Shown here piece after piece: positions 53,494 through 63,845 of a DNA stretch of 64,000 bases. The notes under the pieces were generated by a model. The model had not been told where the DNA came from. It searched no databases and worked only from the letters and a program-made list of their open reading frames with translations. Positions within the stretch are counted from its first letter, which is position 1, and each line of letters starts with the position of its first letter. The DNA comes from Nitrospira sp. (GTDB taxonomy: Bacteria; Nitrospirota; Nitrospiria; Nitrospirales; Nitrospiraceae), in the NCBI GenBank assembly GCA_024331125.1, contig JANDJI010000005.1, positions 163,555 through 227,554 on the forward strand, in the 5' to 3' direction. The translations under genes were made by a program, and so were the position numbers.

Positions 53494-54627
53494 GTGCCCA
53501 CTCCTCCGACATTCCTCCCAACCTCCGCAACCGTCGATCTGACCGCCCTGACCCACAATCTGACCCAATTCCGGAATCGTCTCCCTTCCGGTTGCAGCAT
53601 GATGGCGGTGATCAAAGCCGACGCCTACGGTCACGGCGCGGTGGAAACGGCCAGAACATTGATACGTCACGGCGTGTCCCATGTCGCCGTCGTCTCGATC
53701 GAAGAAGGCGTCATCCTGCGTCATGCCGGCATCACCCAGCCGATCGTCGTGCTCGGCCCCCTGTTCCACGAACAGGTCGGAGATCTTTTGGCTCATCGGC
53801 TCACCCCTGTCGTGAGCGACATCGCGGTGTTCCCGGTTCTGGCGAAGGCGGCCTCGTCGTTTCCAGCACCGTATCCGATTCATCTCAAAGTGGAAACCGG
53901 TATGGGACGGCTGGGACTATCGCAGCAAGAACTTGCGGAACTCTTCGGCGGCCGTCGGTTTCCTCCTCCCCTCCGATTGGAAGGTCTCATGACCCATCTG
54001 GCCGACACCGACGGTCCCTCCGCGGACATGACGCAGGAACAACTGGCCAGATTTCGAGATGCCATCGACATCGTCACTACAAGCGGATTCAGGGTGCCGC
54101 TTATCCATGCGGCCAACAGCGGCGGAGCAATCCGTTTTCCCGAATCCTGCTTTTCGCTCGTTCGGCCCGGCATCATGTTGTACGGCTATCACACGCTGCC
54201 GAACTCCGTAGCCGTGCCGGACTTAAAGCCGGTACTGTCCCTGCAAACGACCGTCGCGCAACTCCGCACCATTTTGCCCGGGCAGAAGGTCGGCTACAAC
54301 GGCACCTTTACGGCACGACGGAAAACGACCATCGCCGTGCTGCCGATCGGCTACGCGGACGGCATCCATCGCCGCCTCTCGAATCGCGGATTCGTCCTGA
54401 TTCGGGGACATCGAGCGCCGATCGTGGGACTGATCTGCATGGATATGATCATGGTCGACGTCACAAACATCCCGGGGGTCACGGTCGGCGACGAAGCGGT
54501 GCTCATCGGCCGCCAGGGAGACGAACGGATCACCGCTCATGACCTCGCGCAATGGGCCGAGACCATTCCCTACGAAGTTCTTTGTGCCATCGGCCCACGT
54601 ATCCCAAGACACTACCTCCCTGCGTGA
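53494..54627 (+). CDS. alr: Alanine racemase
   Basis: This 377-residue PLP enzyme makes D-alanine for peptidoglycan. The PLP lysine lies in 'AVIKADAYGHGAVE' near residue 39. 'KVETGMGRLGLSQQEL', 'HAANSGGA' and 'VRPGIMLYGYHTLP' are conserved, and the second-subunit catalytic tyrosine is in 'KVGYNGTFTARR'. The start is GTG, 28 bases after frr. Confidence 0.95.
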   Translation: MPTPPTFLPTSATVDLTALTHNLTQFRNRLPSGCSMMAVIKADAYGHGAVETARTLIRHGVSHVAVVSIEEGVILRHAGITQPIVVLGPLFHEQVGDLLAHRLTPVVSDIAVFPVLAKAASSFPAPYPIHLKVETGMGRLGLSQQELAELFGGRRFPPPLRLEGLMTHLADTDGPSADMTQEQLARFRDAIDIVTTSGFRVPLIHAANSGGAIRFPESCFSLVRPGIMLYGYHTLPNSVAVPDLKPVLSLQTTVAQLRTILPGQKVGYNGTFTARRKTTIAVLPIGYADGIHRRLSNRGFVLIRGHRAPIVGLICMDMIMVDVTNIPGVTVGDEAVLIGRQGDERITAHDLAQWAETIPYEVLCAIGPRIPRHYLPA

Positions 54628-54696
54628 CTCAAATTCTCATAACCCGCCTCATCGCATCTTCTCGACACGGTCGGCACGATGCCATCTCAACACGAT

Positions 54697-56469
54697 TTAG
54701 CAGTGAATTTGAAAGAGCGTCAGCCCTGGATGCAACGTCGCTTTAGGGAGAATGGTCTTGTGCATGGCAAAGGTGGGTAACCGCTCCACGGCCTCTTTCC
54801 ACAAAATCTGAAAACCGGCTCGTGCCAGCTCGCGTCCGTAGTATGCCGGCCCCGTGATAAACGCATCGCCTCCCCGTCTTACACGATGGATCAGCAACGC
54901 CGTGCTGCGCTCCAGAGCGGCCGGCTCTTCGAAGTCCTCGTAGGGCAGCCACACATAGGCGAGATCGGCCTGCCATCCAACAGGAACCGGCTCGCCTCCC
55001 GTGCAAAATCTTGCCCGGCGCAACCAATCCCAACGTCCGAGTTCCGCGCACAGGGCCCACATCCGCTGGGCTTGTTTCATGGCAAACGCCGGCCGGCGGA
55101 CCAGGGCGACCAGATCGCGCGGCCGGTCAAACGGAAGACAGGTGGCGATGACGGCGTCACCGTTATCAACCAAGATGCGATCGGCCAGAGCGACAATTTT
55201 CGCAATCTCACGGTCTTGCTCCGTCAAGTCTTGCAGATAGTCGGCCACAAAGGGTTGGGCGGCGACTTCCTCAATCGGAGTTTCATCTTGTGGATATAAC
55301 GGAACCGATCCGAACGCCGTGTTCGGATCAATCGCGGGCATCACCGGGTGAAAGACGGTCCGCCAATCGACCGGACTGGAAGGCGGTGCGGTTCCCGAGG
55401 GCGATAAAGCGACTCCCGGGATGCCGACTGCAATCTGCCTGCGATCTTGTCGATCGCGCATTTCAATGATCCCATTCTGCGCCGTGACGGTTCGATCCCA
55501 TGGCGCAACACGATGCCCGGCCGGATTCACGTAGGATAATCCCGATTCATCGTCCGCCAGCGTGGCTTTCTCGATACTTGTCCCCTGCACTGTCAGACAC
55601 AACGGCGGCCGGTCGTAAAAATATCGGACCGGAGGGTCCGGCGCCGGAGTCCATGTAATCTCATGGGCGCGAACTTGGTCCATAAAGATAGCGGCCGCAT
55701 CCGCTCCCATCGGCGCATGAGGCACAAAAAATCTGGAGAACAAGAGCCAGGCCGCTTTGGACGGATAGGCCGGAATGCCTCGGTAACGGAGCGAACGAGG
55801 GTGTTGTGCCCCTTCGTTCTGATCATCATAGAGCCCGCGAATCAATTCAAAGACCGCCGAGCCGGTTCCCGGCAGCAGCGACTGAAAGAGCTCAACGACG
55901 GGAAGAAAATCAATCCGGTCCCAGTGCATGGCTCCCATACAGGCCATGAAGCGAGCCGATGCAAACGTCCCATCGTCCAACACGTAAAGAGCATCCTTTC
56001 TGTGGCGGATGGTCGCAATTCCTCGCGCGTCGATGCCGAGATCTTCATCGTCATAAAATGCCCGAATTTCCTCGATCGACACCCCCAGCGTGCGGGCCGC
56101 CATGGCACGCAAATCATCCGGCACGAGACGTTCCCAACCGGGCCTCCGAGCCAGATCAAGGCTCGTTTCATTCACCAAGCCGCCGGGCACAAGTCCGATC
56201 CATCGCCCCCAATCAAGCCGAATGCGCGCCCTGGCAAGCCCGACGGTTCCGTCATCGTTCGAGCGCCATTCGCACTCATGCAGCGGATGACCGGCGGGAT
56301 CCGTCGCCAAAAACCGTCGGCCGTCGGGGCGGTAAAAAACCATGTGTCCCGTCGGACGAACGGCCACCCGTCCTCCACCGGCTTGAAAGTGCTCGGCAAG
56401 CGAACGCGTGGATGGAAAGCAGAGATGATCAGGATTCCGCAGAGCGAAGGAGACCGGATCGGACGACAT
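54697..56469 (-). CDS. Conserved-looking protein of unknown function
   Basis: This 590-residue protein is soluble by appearance, with no signal peptide or membrane segment and balanced composition. I recognise no catalytic motif. Notable stretches are 'FYDDEDLGIDARGIATIRHR' near residue 135, 'GVALSPSG' near 350 and a C-terminal part with many aromatic residues. It begins one base after the proA stop, so it is probably translated from the same transcript. Good codon use and clean frame over 1.7 kb support a real gene. The function is not known. Confidence 0.75.
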   Translation of the reverse strand: MSSDPVSFALRNPDHLCFPSTRSLAEHFQAGGGRVAVRPTGHMVFYRPDGRRFLATDPAGHPLHECEWRSNDDGTVGLARARIRLDWGRWIGLVPGGLVNETSLDLARRPGWERLVPDDLRAMAARTLGVSIEEIRAFYDDEDLGIDARGIATIRHRKDALYVLDDGTFASARFMACMGAMHWDRIDFLPVVELFQSLLPGTGSAVFELIRGLYDDQNEGAQHPRSLRYRGIPAYPSKAAWLLFSRFFVPHAPMGADAAAIFMDQVRAHEITWTPAPDPPVRYFYDRPPLCLTVQGTSIEKATLADDESGLSYVNPAGHRVAPWDRTVTAQNGIIEMRDRQDRRQIAVGIPGVALSPSGTAPPSSPVDWRTVFHPVMPAIDPNTAFGSVPLYPQDETPIEEVAAQPFVADYLQDLTEQDREIAKIVALADRILVDNGDAVIATCLPFDRPRDLVALVRRPAFAMKQAQRMWALCAELGRWDWLRRARFCTGGEPVPVGWQADLAYVWLPYEDFEEPAALERSTALLIHRVRRGGDAFITGPAYYGRELARAGFQILWKEAVERLPTFAMHKTILPKATLHPGLTLFQIHC

Positions 56470-57768
56470 TCACGTGCGGAGCTGGCCGCTCCCCAGCACG
56501 ATAAATTTGAAGCAGGTCAATTCTTCCAGGCCCATCGGGCCCCTGGCATGGATGCGGGACGTGCTGATCCCGATCTCTGCCCCGAGACCGAATTGGTAAC
56601 CGTCGTTCAAGCGGGTGGAGGCGTTGACCAGCACCGCACTCGCGTCGACTTCTTTGAGAAACCGCATGGCTCTCCCATAGTCCGACGTGACGATCGCTTC
56701 CGTATGCCGCGATCCGTACCGCGCCATGTGATCCATGGCTTCGTCGATATTTTTGACCACCTTGACCGCCAAGACCAGGTCGAGAAATTCTTTGCCATAA
56801 TCCTCTTCGCTTGCCGGCTTCGCCTCCGGAATCAATTGGCAGGTTTTGGGACATCCGCGAATTTCGACCTTGGCCGACAGCAGGCTGCCGGCAAGTTTCG
56901 GCAAGAACGTCCGAGCGACGGTCTGATGAACCAGCAAAGTCTCCATGGCGTTGCACGTCGAAGGGCGCTGCACCTTGGCATTGAGACAGATGGCGTGGGC
57001 CATCTCGAGGTCCGCCGATACATCCACGTAGATATGACATACCCCCGCGTCATGTTTGACCACCGGAATCGTCGAGTGTTCGGCAATCAATCGCATAAGG
57101 GATTCACCCCCTCTGGGAATGATCAAATCGATAAAGCGATCCTGCTTGAGCAACACCGGGACCAAATCGCGATCTGGTCGGTCTATAAAGGTAATGGCGC
57201 CTGACGGCACCCCGACTTTTTCAGCCGCTTCAGAAAGGATGGCGGCAATCATCGTATTGGAATGGATCGCTTCGCTTCCTCCCCGCAAGACACAAACATT
57301 TCCCGATTTCAAACAGAGAGCCGCGGAATCCGCCGTGACGTTGGGGCGCGACTCATAGATGATGCCGATCACGCCGATCGGAACGCGCACGCGACCCACC
57401 TTCATCCCATTGGGCCTCGTCCACATCGACGGCATCGCGCCGACCGGATCGGACAGTTTCGCTACTTCGCGGATCCCGCCGGCTATCTCCGCGACCCGCT
57501 GCGGCGTCAGGCGCAGACGGTCCGCCATGGCTTTTTTGTCCGTTGCATTCCCAAAGGCATCAAGATCGCGATTATTGGCCTCCAGCACTTCCTCCGTTTT
57601 GGCTTCAAGCGCCTCCGCCATGGCAAGCAACGCCTGATTCTTGACGGACGTCGATAAAGATGCCAGCTTTCCGGACGCCTGCTTGGCCTTGGCAACCAGC
57701 TTCACAATGTATTCAGAAGCCGATTGTCGGATTGATTCAGAAGATTGGCCAGAAACGTTCGATTCCAT
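56470..57768 (-). CDS. proA: Gamma-glutamyl phosphate reductase
   Basis: This 432-residue enzyme reduces glutamyl phosphate to the semialdehyde in proline synthesis. The catalytic cysteine is in 'VQRPSTCNAMETLLVH', and 'RVPIGVIGIIYESRPNVTAD' and 'CVLRGGSEAIHSN' are typical. proB is not adjacent. It leads directly into the unknown gene at 54697-56469. Confidence 0.96.
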   Translation of the reverse strand: MESNVSGQSSESIRQSASEYIVKLVAKAKQASGKLASLSTSVKNQALLAMAEALEAKTEEVLEANNRDLDAFGNATDKKAMADRLRLTPQRVAEIAGGIREVAKLSDPVGAMPSMWTRPNGMKVGRVRVPIGVIGIIYESRPNVTADSAALCLKSGNVCVLRGGSEAIHSNTMIAAILSEAAEKVGVPSGAITFIDRPDRDLVPVLLKQDRFIDLIIPRGGESLMRLIAEHSTIPVVKHDAGVCHIYVDVSADLEMAHAICLNAKVQRPSTCNAMETLLVHQTVARTFLPKLAGSLLSAKVEIRGCPKTCQLIPEAKPASEEDYGKEFLDLVLAVKVVKNIDEAMDHMARYGSRHTEAIVTSDYGRAMRFLKEVDASAVLVNASTRLNDGYQFGLGAEIGISTSRIHARGPMGLEELTCFKFIVLGSGQLRT

Positions 57769-57990
57769 GTGAACTAGAGGGCGAGTCTATTACGGCGATT
57801 GCAGATGGAACGTATCGCGAAGAATACTCCTCCCCTCCGGAGTCGTCAAGGCGCCATTGTCTCCCTTAATTATGTTTCCTGGGCAGAGCAGACGCTTGCC
57901 GATTCATTAAACATATGGCACAGTGGGATAAGTTTTTCCCACGTTTCCTGTGTTCACTCATCATTCCATGCATTCGGAGGTGCCCGAACG

Positions 57991-59286
57991 ATGACACAGA
58001 ATTTGAACCGATCGATTGCGGTCGTGGGACTTGGTTATGTCGGATTGCCCATTGCTATCGCTTTTGGAAAACTGGCCCCCGTCATTGGATTCGACGTCAA
58101 CAGATCCAAAGTCGAAGAACTCAAGAATGGGGTTGATCGAACGGGAGAAGTGACGAAAGAAGACCTACAAGCCGCGCGCGTACACTACACCGCCGAACCG
58201 GCGGACCTGAAGAAAGCCGATTTCATCATCGTCGCCGTTCCCACCCCCATCAACGAAGCGCTCCAACCGGACCTCAAAGCCCTTAGGATGTCATCAGAAA
58301 CGATCGGCGCCAACATGGGGCGTGGCACTATCGTCGTGTACGAATCGACCGTCTATCCGGGCGTCACGGAAGAAATCTGCCTTCCGATTTTAGAAAAGAC
58401 GTCGGGCATGAAGGGGGGAGTGGACTTCAAGGTCGGCTATTCCCCGGAGCGAATCAACCCCGGCGACAAAGAACACACCCTCGAAAAGATCATCAAAGTA
58501 GTGGCGGCTCAAGACGCCGAGTCCTTGGAAATCGTGGCTCAAACCTATGGGCTGGTGGTCAAAGCGGGAATCCACAAGGCGCCCAGCATCAAAGTGGCCG
58601 AGGCGGCCAAGGTCATTGAGAACACGCAACGTGACCTGAACATCGCCCTTATGAACGAACTCGCGTTGATTTTCCATCGCCTCGGCATCGACACGAAATC
58701 GGTGTTGGACGCGGCCGGGACCAAGTGGAATTTTCTTAAATTTTCTCCCGGACTGGTCGGTGGCCACTGCATCGGAGTCGATCCTTATTATCTGACCGCC
58801 AAGGCTGAATCGGTCGGCTACCACCCGCAGGTCATCCTGGCAGGACGGCGCATCAATAACGGGATGGGAAAATTCGTCGCCGAACATACCGTCAAGTTGC
58901 TCTCCCAACTGTCACGCCCCGCCAATGAGTTGAGAGTGGGAGTGCTGGGGCTGACGTTCAAGGAAAACGTGCCGGACCTCCGCAACAGCAAGGTACCCGA
59001 CATCGTGAAAGAGCTGGGTGAATATGGAATCAACGTGCTGGTCCACGATCCCTTGGCCGAACCGGAGGAAGCCGTTGCTGAATATGGAATTCATCTGGCC
59101 GATTGGAGCCGAATGAACGAGCTCGACGGCATCGTCATCGCCGTCGCGCATCAGCCGTACAAAGACATGAAACCGGCGGAATTGCTCCGGCTGCTTCGTA
59201 ACAACCGATACGGCGTTGTCGTCGATGTCAAAAGCATCCTCAACCCGACGGAACTGCCCTCCTTTATCAAGTACTGGAGGCTCTAG
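57991..59286 (+). CDS. Nucleotide-sugar dehydrogenase (TviB/WbpA-like UDP-N-acetylhexosamine 6-dehydrogenase)
   Basis: This 431-residue enzyme oxidises a UDP-sugar at C6 for surface polysaccharide synthesis. The NAD site is 'AVVGLGYVGLPIAIAFG' (9-25) and the catalytic cysteine is in 'GLVGGHCIGVDPYYLTAKA' near 255. The sequence is closer to the TviB/WbpA branch than to UDP-glucose dehydrogenase. The start at 57991 has GGAGG ten bases upstream; the frame is open 64 codons further up without similarity. The nearby TPR lipoprotein and PEP-CTERM genes also suggest cell-surface work. Confidence 0.9.
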   Translation: MTQNLNRSIAVVGLGYVGLPIAIAFGKLAPVIGFDVNRSKVEELKNGVDRTGEVTKEDLQAARVHYTAEPADLKKADFIIVAVPTPINEALQPDLKALRMSSETIGANMGRGTIVVYESTVYPGVTEEICLPILEKTSGMKGGVDFKVGYSPERINPGDKEHTLEKIIKVVAAQDAESLEIVAQTYGLVVKAGIHKAPSIKVAEAAKVIENTQRDLNIALMNELALIFHRLGIDTKSVLDAAGTKWNFLKFSPGLVGGHCIGVDPYYLTAKAESVGYHPQVILAGRRINNGMGKFVAEHTVKLLSQLSRPANELRVGVLGLTFKENVPDLRNSKVPDIVKELGEYGINVLVHDPLAEPEEAVAEYGIHLADWSRMNELDGIVIAVAHQPYKDMKPAELLRLLRNNRYGVVVDVKSILNPTELPSFIKYWRL

Positions 59287-59287
59287 C

Positions 59288-60526
59288 TCATTCGTATCGC
59301 AACGCCTCGATGGGATTCAGCTTGGCCGCTTTCTGAGCCGGATACAGCCCAAAGAAGAGCCCGGTTCCCGTCGAGATCAAGACGGCCATTGCGATGGCGT
59401 CAAAAGGAACCGCCGTCGGCCACCCGGCCATCTGCGTCACAAACCGAGAACCGGCAAGGCCGAGTAAGACCCCCAAGAGACTCCCGAGCAGACTCAAGAT
59501 CAAGGCTTCGCTGAGAAATTGCATAAGAATGTGGTACCGCTTCGCTCCGACGGCCATGCGAATTCCGATCTCTCTGGTCCGCTGAGTAATGGAAACCAAA
59601 AGAATATTCATAATTCCTATTCCGCCCACCAAGAGCGAGACGGAGGCGACCACCAGCAGCATGCCCATCATGGTCCGGCTGGTTTCTTCTTGAACCTGAG
59701 CGATATCCCGCTGGGTCCTGATGGTGAAATCATCGGGTTGTTCCTCACTCAAGCGATGTCGTTGGCGCAAAATCTGTCTGATTTCACTCACTGCCGCACC
59801 CAAGTCTTCTTCGCGTTCCGTGGCGGTCAGAACAGCTCCGACTAAACCGGCGAAGAATTGCACGCCGAACACCTGCCGCTCCGCCGTGGAAAACGGAATG
59901 AACACCGCGTCATCTTGATCCCCTCCTTCAGCCGATTGCCCCTTGGCAGCCAAGACACCGATGACACGGAAGGGAACGTTCTCTATTCTGACGATGGCCC
60001 CCACTGGATCCTCCCCGGGATCGAACAGATTCTCCACCACGGTTCGGCCGAGCACGGCAACTCGGCTCATGGATTCCACGTCGGCATCCGAGAACACCGT
60101 CCCGCTCTCGGCGGGCCATTGTCGAACCGAGAAAAATCCGGAAGAAGCTCCGTAGACATTGACTCTCCAGTTTCGTCCGCCACGGACGACCTGGAGACCT
60201 TTCCGCTTGATCCATGCCACCTCCCGTAACCGCGGCACCTGACTTTTGATCTCTCTCGCATCCGCCACCGTCAGTGTCGCCGCGCCGCCCAGTCCGGTCC
60301 GCACGCCTCCCACCGTCGTCGCGCCAGGCAAAATAAGGATCACGTTGGCTCCCATGCTTGCTATTTGCGCCTGGACCGTGGAGCGCGCTCCTTGTCCGAT
60401 TCCAACGATCATGATAACGGCGCCGACACCGACCATAATGCCCAACATCGTGAGACCGGCCTGCAATCGGTTTCGCTGGAGAACGCGGAAGGAGTTGACG
60501 GCGGTCAAAAAAACAAATCGAGACAT
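59288..60526 (-). CDS. MacB-like ABC transporter permease
   Basis: This protein of about 412 residues has an N-terminal membrane segment ('LTMLGIMVGVGAVIMIVGIG'), a large periplasmic MacB-type core domain, and three C-terminal membrane segments with the FtsX signature ('IGIMNILLVSITQRTREIGI'). Such permeases drive periplasmic efflux or lipoprotein movement with an ATPase and a membrane-fusion partner. Neither partner is in the window directly beside it. The start at 60526 is favoured; a start seven codons earlier is possible. It is convergent with the nucleotide-sugar dehydrogenase. Confidence 0.85.
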   Translation of the reverse strand: MSRFVFLTAVNSFRVLQRNRLQAGLTMLGIMVGVGAVIMIVGIGQGARSTVQAQIASMGANVILILPGATTVGGVRTGLGGAATLTVADAREIKSQVPRLREVAWIKRKGLQVVRGGRNWRVNVYGASSGFFSVRQWPAESGTVFSDADVESMSRVAVLGRTVVENLFDPGEDPVGAIVRIENVPFRVIGVLAAKGQSAEGGDQDDAVFIPFSTAERQVFGVQFFAGLVGAVLTATEREEDLGAAVSEIRQILRQRHRLSEEQPDDFTIRTQRDIAQVQEETSRTMMGMLLVVASVSLLVGGIGIMNILLVSITQRTREIGIRMAVGAKRYHILMQFLSEALILSLLGSLLGVLLGLAGSRFVTQMAGWPTAVPFDAIAMAVLISTGTGLFFGLYPAQKAAKLNPIEALRYE

Positions 60527-60741
60527 GGTCCCCGCGATTCGGAGCAAGCGGCGCGATTCTCATTAAGACGGCCGACGGGTACAATGCACCAATGCAGGGA
60601 AAATCGCAATCACATCGAGTAAACGACGAACCGTCATCCGTCCAAGAAGCAAATCATCATTGACTAGAAGCCCTCCTGGCTCAATAATGCCAGCGGGCCG
60701 TGATAAACGCTTCTTTTTCCGAACCAAGTGAGAGAGCGTCG

Positions 60742-63027
60742 ATGATAAGAAGCACGAGCGCCCTGCGGAAACTCTCCTTCGTTCTTGTGCTCGTCGTGCT
60801 GGGGTGCAACTCCGGCTCACCGGAAACCCAGAAGGCCAAACACCTCGAACGGGCCGCGAGTTTCCTGGAAAAAGGACAACTTCACGAGGCGTTGATCGAG
60901 TACATGAACGTGACCAAGGCCGATCCGGGCAATGCCGACGCCTACTATCAAATGGCGCTCATTCATCTGAAACTTGGCGGCATCGCCAACCTTCAAAAGG
61001 CCTTCGCGGAATTGAGCCGGACGCTCGAACTCAATAAAGACAACCGCGACGCCCGGCTCAAAATCGGCGAGCTGTATCTGGTTGGGAACGAGCCGGCCAA
61101 GGCCAGGGAGCAGGCCGACTTCATCTTGGCATCCGCTCCCCAAGATCGGGACGCACTGGCGATCCGCGGGCGCAGCTTGATCAATGAAAGACGCTATCAA
61201 GAGGGGATTGTAGAACTTAAAAAACTGCTGGCTCTCGATCCCACCGACCCCGGTGCTTACATTGAACTGTCTCGCGCCTACTTTTTTGCCAATGACCGGG
61301 CTTCCGCGGAAGACGTCCTCCGCCAGGGCCTCACGACCAATCCCAGCTCCCTGGACCTCATGCTGGCGATGGGAGACTTCCACCTCTCAACCGGCAAACC
61401 CGATCAGGCGGAATCCATGTTCAAGCGAGTCATCGGCACCGCACCGGACAACGAACCGGCTCGCTTGAGACTTGCCAATCTCTACCAACTGACCAACAAA
61501 CTGGCTGATGCCGAAGCCGTCCTCCAGCAGTGGGCCACGGCCTATCCTCAGGACGAGCGGCCGCACCTGCATTTGGGTGATTTCTTTACTTCACTGGGCA
61601 TGCGGGACAAAGCCTTGGCCGGCTATCGGCAGGCCTTGCAAGTGAACGCTTCGTCGGCCATCGCCCGCGACAAATTGATCGCCCTGCTGCTTGACCTCGG
61701 CAAAACCGATGAGGCGGAACCGCAAATCAAATCCATTCTTGCGAAAAACGCCCGAGATCTGTCCGGCCGCTTTTTTAACGCCCGGCTCTCACTCACCAAA
61801 GGCAAGGTCGAGGAAGCGGTTACGCTCTTCCAAACGCTCGCCAATGAAGAAACGCAATTTGCGCCGGCCCATTATTTTCTCGGCATCGCCTATCTGAGAA
61901 ACCGCCAGATCACCCAGGCGCGAGGAGCGTTGACTCAAGCCGTCAAGCTGAACCCCTCCATGCCTGAAGCCCGTACGGCCTTGGCCGAACTCTTTCTCAA
62001 CGAAGGATCGTTTGACTTGGCGTTGGAACACGCCCAAGCGGCGGTGCAATTGAACCCACGGAACGTTCAAGCGGCGTTTATCGCGGGGAACGCGTATCTT
62101 CGCAAGGGTGATTTTGCCAAAAGCAAACAGGTGTACGAAGCAATTGGCAAAGCGCTGCCGAAGGAAGCCTTGGTCCCCTATAGCCTCGGTCTTGTCGCCC
62201 GAGCCGAGAAGAACGATTCAAAGGCCATCGCCTATTTCGAGGACGCTTTGTCGCTCAAACCGAGCGCCATTGAACCGATCGTCCAAATTGCGGCAATCAA
62301 AGTCGCGCAGGGGAAACCGGTGGAGGGGCGTGAACGGCTGCTCCGGCAGATGGCCGCGGCGCCCCAGAGCGCCCAACACGAGAACTTGCTCGGCGAGCTG
62401 TGGCTGGCAACACGAGACATGGACCAGGCCGAACGGTCTTTTAAGAAGGCGATCGAACTCGACAACTCCCTCCTTGCGGCTTACATGAACCTTGGGCAAC
62501 TTTATTACCAGACCGAGAAAATGGATCAGGCTGCCGCTGAATACCAGGCCGTCGTGGACAAGGAACCACAAGCCATCCAGGCCCACATGATGTTGGGCGT
62601 CATCCACGAACAAAAACGCGAACATGAAAAGGCCAAGGCACATTATGAAAAGATTCTCGCCCTGAATCAAAAATTCGCGCCGGCGGCCAACAACCTCGCC
62701 TGGCTGTTGATCGAACAGGGCGGCAATCTGGACGTGGCGCTGAACTATGCTCAAACGGCGAGGGAACAACAGCCGAACGATCCGGCCATTGCCGATACGA
62801 TCGGCTGGCTTTACTACAAGAAAAACGCCTACGTGCTCGCCGTCAGCCTGTTGAAGGAGGCTGCTGAAAAGCTCCCGACGAACCCCATCGTCCAATTCCA
62901 CCTCGGCATGGCTCAATACAAGAACGGAGATAGGGACGGTGCAAAGAAGTCGCTGCAAACCGCGTTGAAGCTCGATCGAAATTTCCCTGGCGCTCAAGAA
63001 GCTCAGCAAATCTTATCCGAACTCTAG
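60742..63027 (+). CDS. TPR-repeat lipoprotein of the PEP-CTERM/EPS type (PrsT-like)
   Basis: This 761-residue protein has a lipobox 'LVLVVLGCNSG' near residue 21, so it is exported and lipid-anchored. The rest is almost entirely tetratricopeptide repeats (more than 15 units, 'AYYQMALIHLKLGG', 'AAYMNLGQLYYQTEKMDQAA'), a scaffold for protein assembly. Similar long TPR lipoproteins go with exosortase and exopolysaccharide loci. Two PEP-CTERM genes lie right behind it. The start at 60742 fits the lipoprotein signal. Confidence 0.85.
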   Translation: MIRSTSALRKLSFVLVLVVLGCNSGSPETQKAKHLERAASFLEKGQLHEALIEYMNVTKADPGNADAYYQMALIHLKLGGIANLQKAFAELSRTLELNKDNRDARLKIGELYLVGNEPAKAREQADFILASAPQDRDALAIRGRSLINERRYQEGIVELKKLLALDPTDPGAYIELSRAYFFANDRASAEDVLRQGLTTNPSSLDLMLAMGDFHLSTGKPDQAESMFKRVIGTAPDNEPARLRLANLYQLTNKLADAEAVLQQWATAYPQDERPHLHLGDFFTSLGMRDKALAGYRQALQVNASSAIARDKLIALLLDLGKTDEAEPQIKSILAKNARDLSGRFFNARLSLTKGKVEEAVTLFQTLANEETQFAPAHYFLGIAYLRNRQITQARGALTQAVKLNPSMPEARTALAELFLNEGSFDLALEHAQAAVQLNPRNVQAAFIAGNAYLRKGDFAKSKQVYEAIGKALPKEALVPYSLGLVARAEKNDSKAIAYFEDALSLKPSAIEPIVQIAAIKVAQGKPVEGRERLLRQMAAAPQSAQHENLLGELWLATRDMDQAERSFKKAIELDNSLLAAYMNLGQLYYQTEKMDQAAAEYQAVVDKEPQAIQAHMMLGVIHEQKREHEKAKAHYEKILALNQKFAPAANNLAWLLIEQGGNLDVALNYAQTAREQQPNDPAIADTIGWLYYKKNAYVLAVSLLKEAAEKLPTNPIVQFHLGMAQYKNGDRDGAKKSLQTALKLDRNFPGAQEAQQILSEL

Positions 63028-63060
63028 CTTGCCATCCATTCTCCGACGATTAAAAAGAAC

Positions 63061-63090
63061 GGGGCTGACCTTCTCATGAAGGTCAGCCCC
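63061..63090. terminator. Bidirectional terminator between the TPR and PEP-CTERM genes
   Basis: GGGGCTGACCTT and AAGGTCAGCCCC form a 12-bp stem around CTCATG. T-rich sequence follows on both strands (ATTAATTTTC on plus, GTTCTTTTT on minus), so it can stop both convergent genes. Confidence 0.85.
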
Positions 63091-63131
63091 ATTAATTTTC
63101 AATCAGAGATTGTGCAGTTTTTTAAAAACCG

Positions 63132-63845
63132 CTACGCCTTTTTCTCCACCTTCGCTCGATACGCCGCACCACCAAGCAACCCTAGCCCAAGCAAAAGCAG
63201 GGCCCCCGGCTCTGGAACCCCCGCCGCGCTATCACTCACGGTCAAAGACCCTCCACCTTGGATTCCAGAAAAGGCAGTCCCCGCGACAGTCGGTGCAGAC
63301 CCGTTAAAGAAAATTTGCACCTGGGCAATGGATCCTCCCGTCGCCGGAAGATTGAACCCTAGAGCCGAAGCCAGAGATGAATCAACATGATAAATGTTCA
63401 ACAACCCGCTGAAAGACGACACGGCACTGGTACAACAATCAAATACCGATGGTCCGGAAAAGCTACCAGATAAGAGAACCACATCACTTCCGCCAATGTC
63501 ACCGCTGATTGTGAGTGCGCCGCCTCCGGCATATTGATTTTGAAAACCGGTGGTAGTGGTTCCACCGCTCACGTAATTTCCGGTCGAAAAGTCGAGCAAT
63601 CCCCCGTTGATTGACAGACTGGTTGTTCCATTGTTGACGGCCGTCACGACTCCGCCTGTCGTAACCAACGGATTAGCACCGCCGCTGTACGAAACCGTAC
63701 CTCCAAAACCAAATTCAAACACAATCGGCAAGGCGTTTGCTTCCGTAGCCATTGAAAATCCCATCGCGCCAGCAAACGCGAGCCCCAGTCCAAGCCGATA
63801 CCATCCTTTAAAACAACCTTTTATCAGCATGGCATTACGACGCAT
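63132..63845 (-). CDS. PEP-CTERM sorting domain-containing exported protein
   Basis: This 237-residue protein has a signal peptide ending near 'ATEANA' (about residue 38), a glycine- and serine-rich beta body, and a C-terminal sorting signal: 'VPEPGALLLLGLGLLGG' followed by a basic tail. The exosortase/PEP-CTERM system recognises this signal and delivers the protein to the surface matrix. The ATG at 63845 has a GGGGCGGA site; an ATG five codons in is also possible. It overlaps the end of the preceding paralogue by 11 bases. Confidence 0.9.
   Translation of the reverse strand: MRRNAMLIKGCFKGWYRLGLGLAFAGAMGFSMATEANALPIVFEFGFGGTVSYSGGANPLVTTGGVVTAVNNGTTSLSINGGLLDFSTGNYVSGGTTTTGFQNQYAGGGALTISGDIGGSDVVLLSGSFSGPSVFDCCTSAVSSFSGLLNIYHVDSSLASALGFNLPATGGSIAQVQIFFNGSAPTVAGTAFSGIQGGGSLTVSDSAAGVPEPGALLLLGLGLLGGAAYRAKVEKKA

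Noticed and set aside
55663..57204. 513-residue plus-strand frame
   Set aside because: It is antisense across proA and the 590-residue gene, has no ribosome binding site and no recognisable domain.
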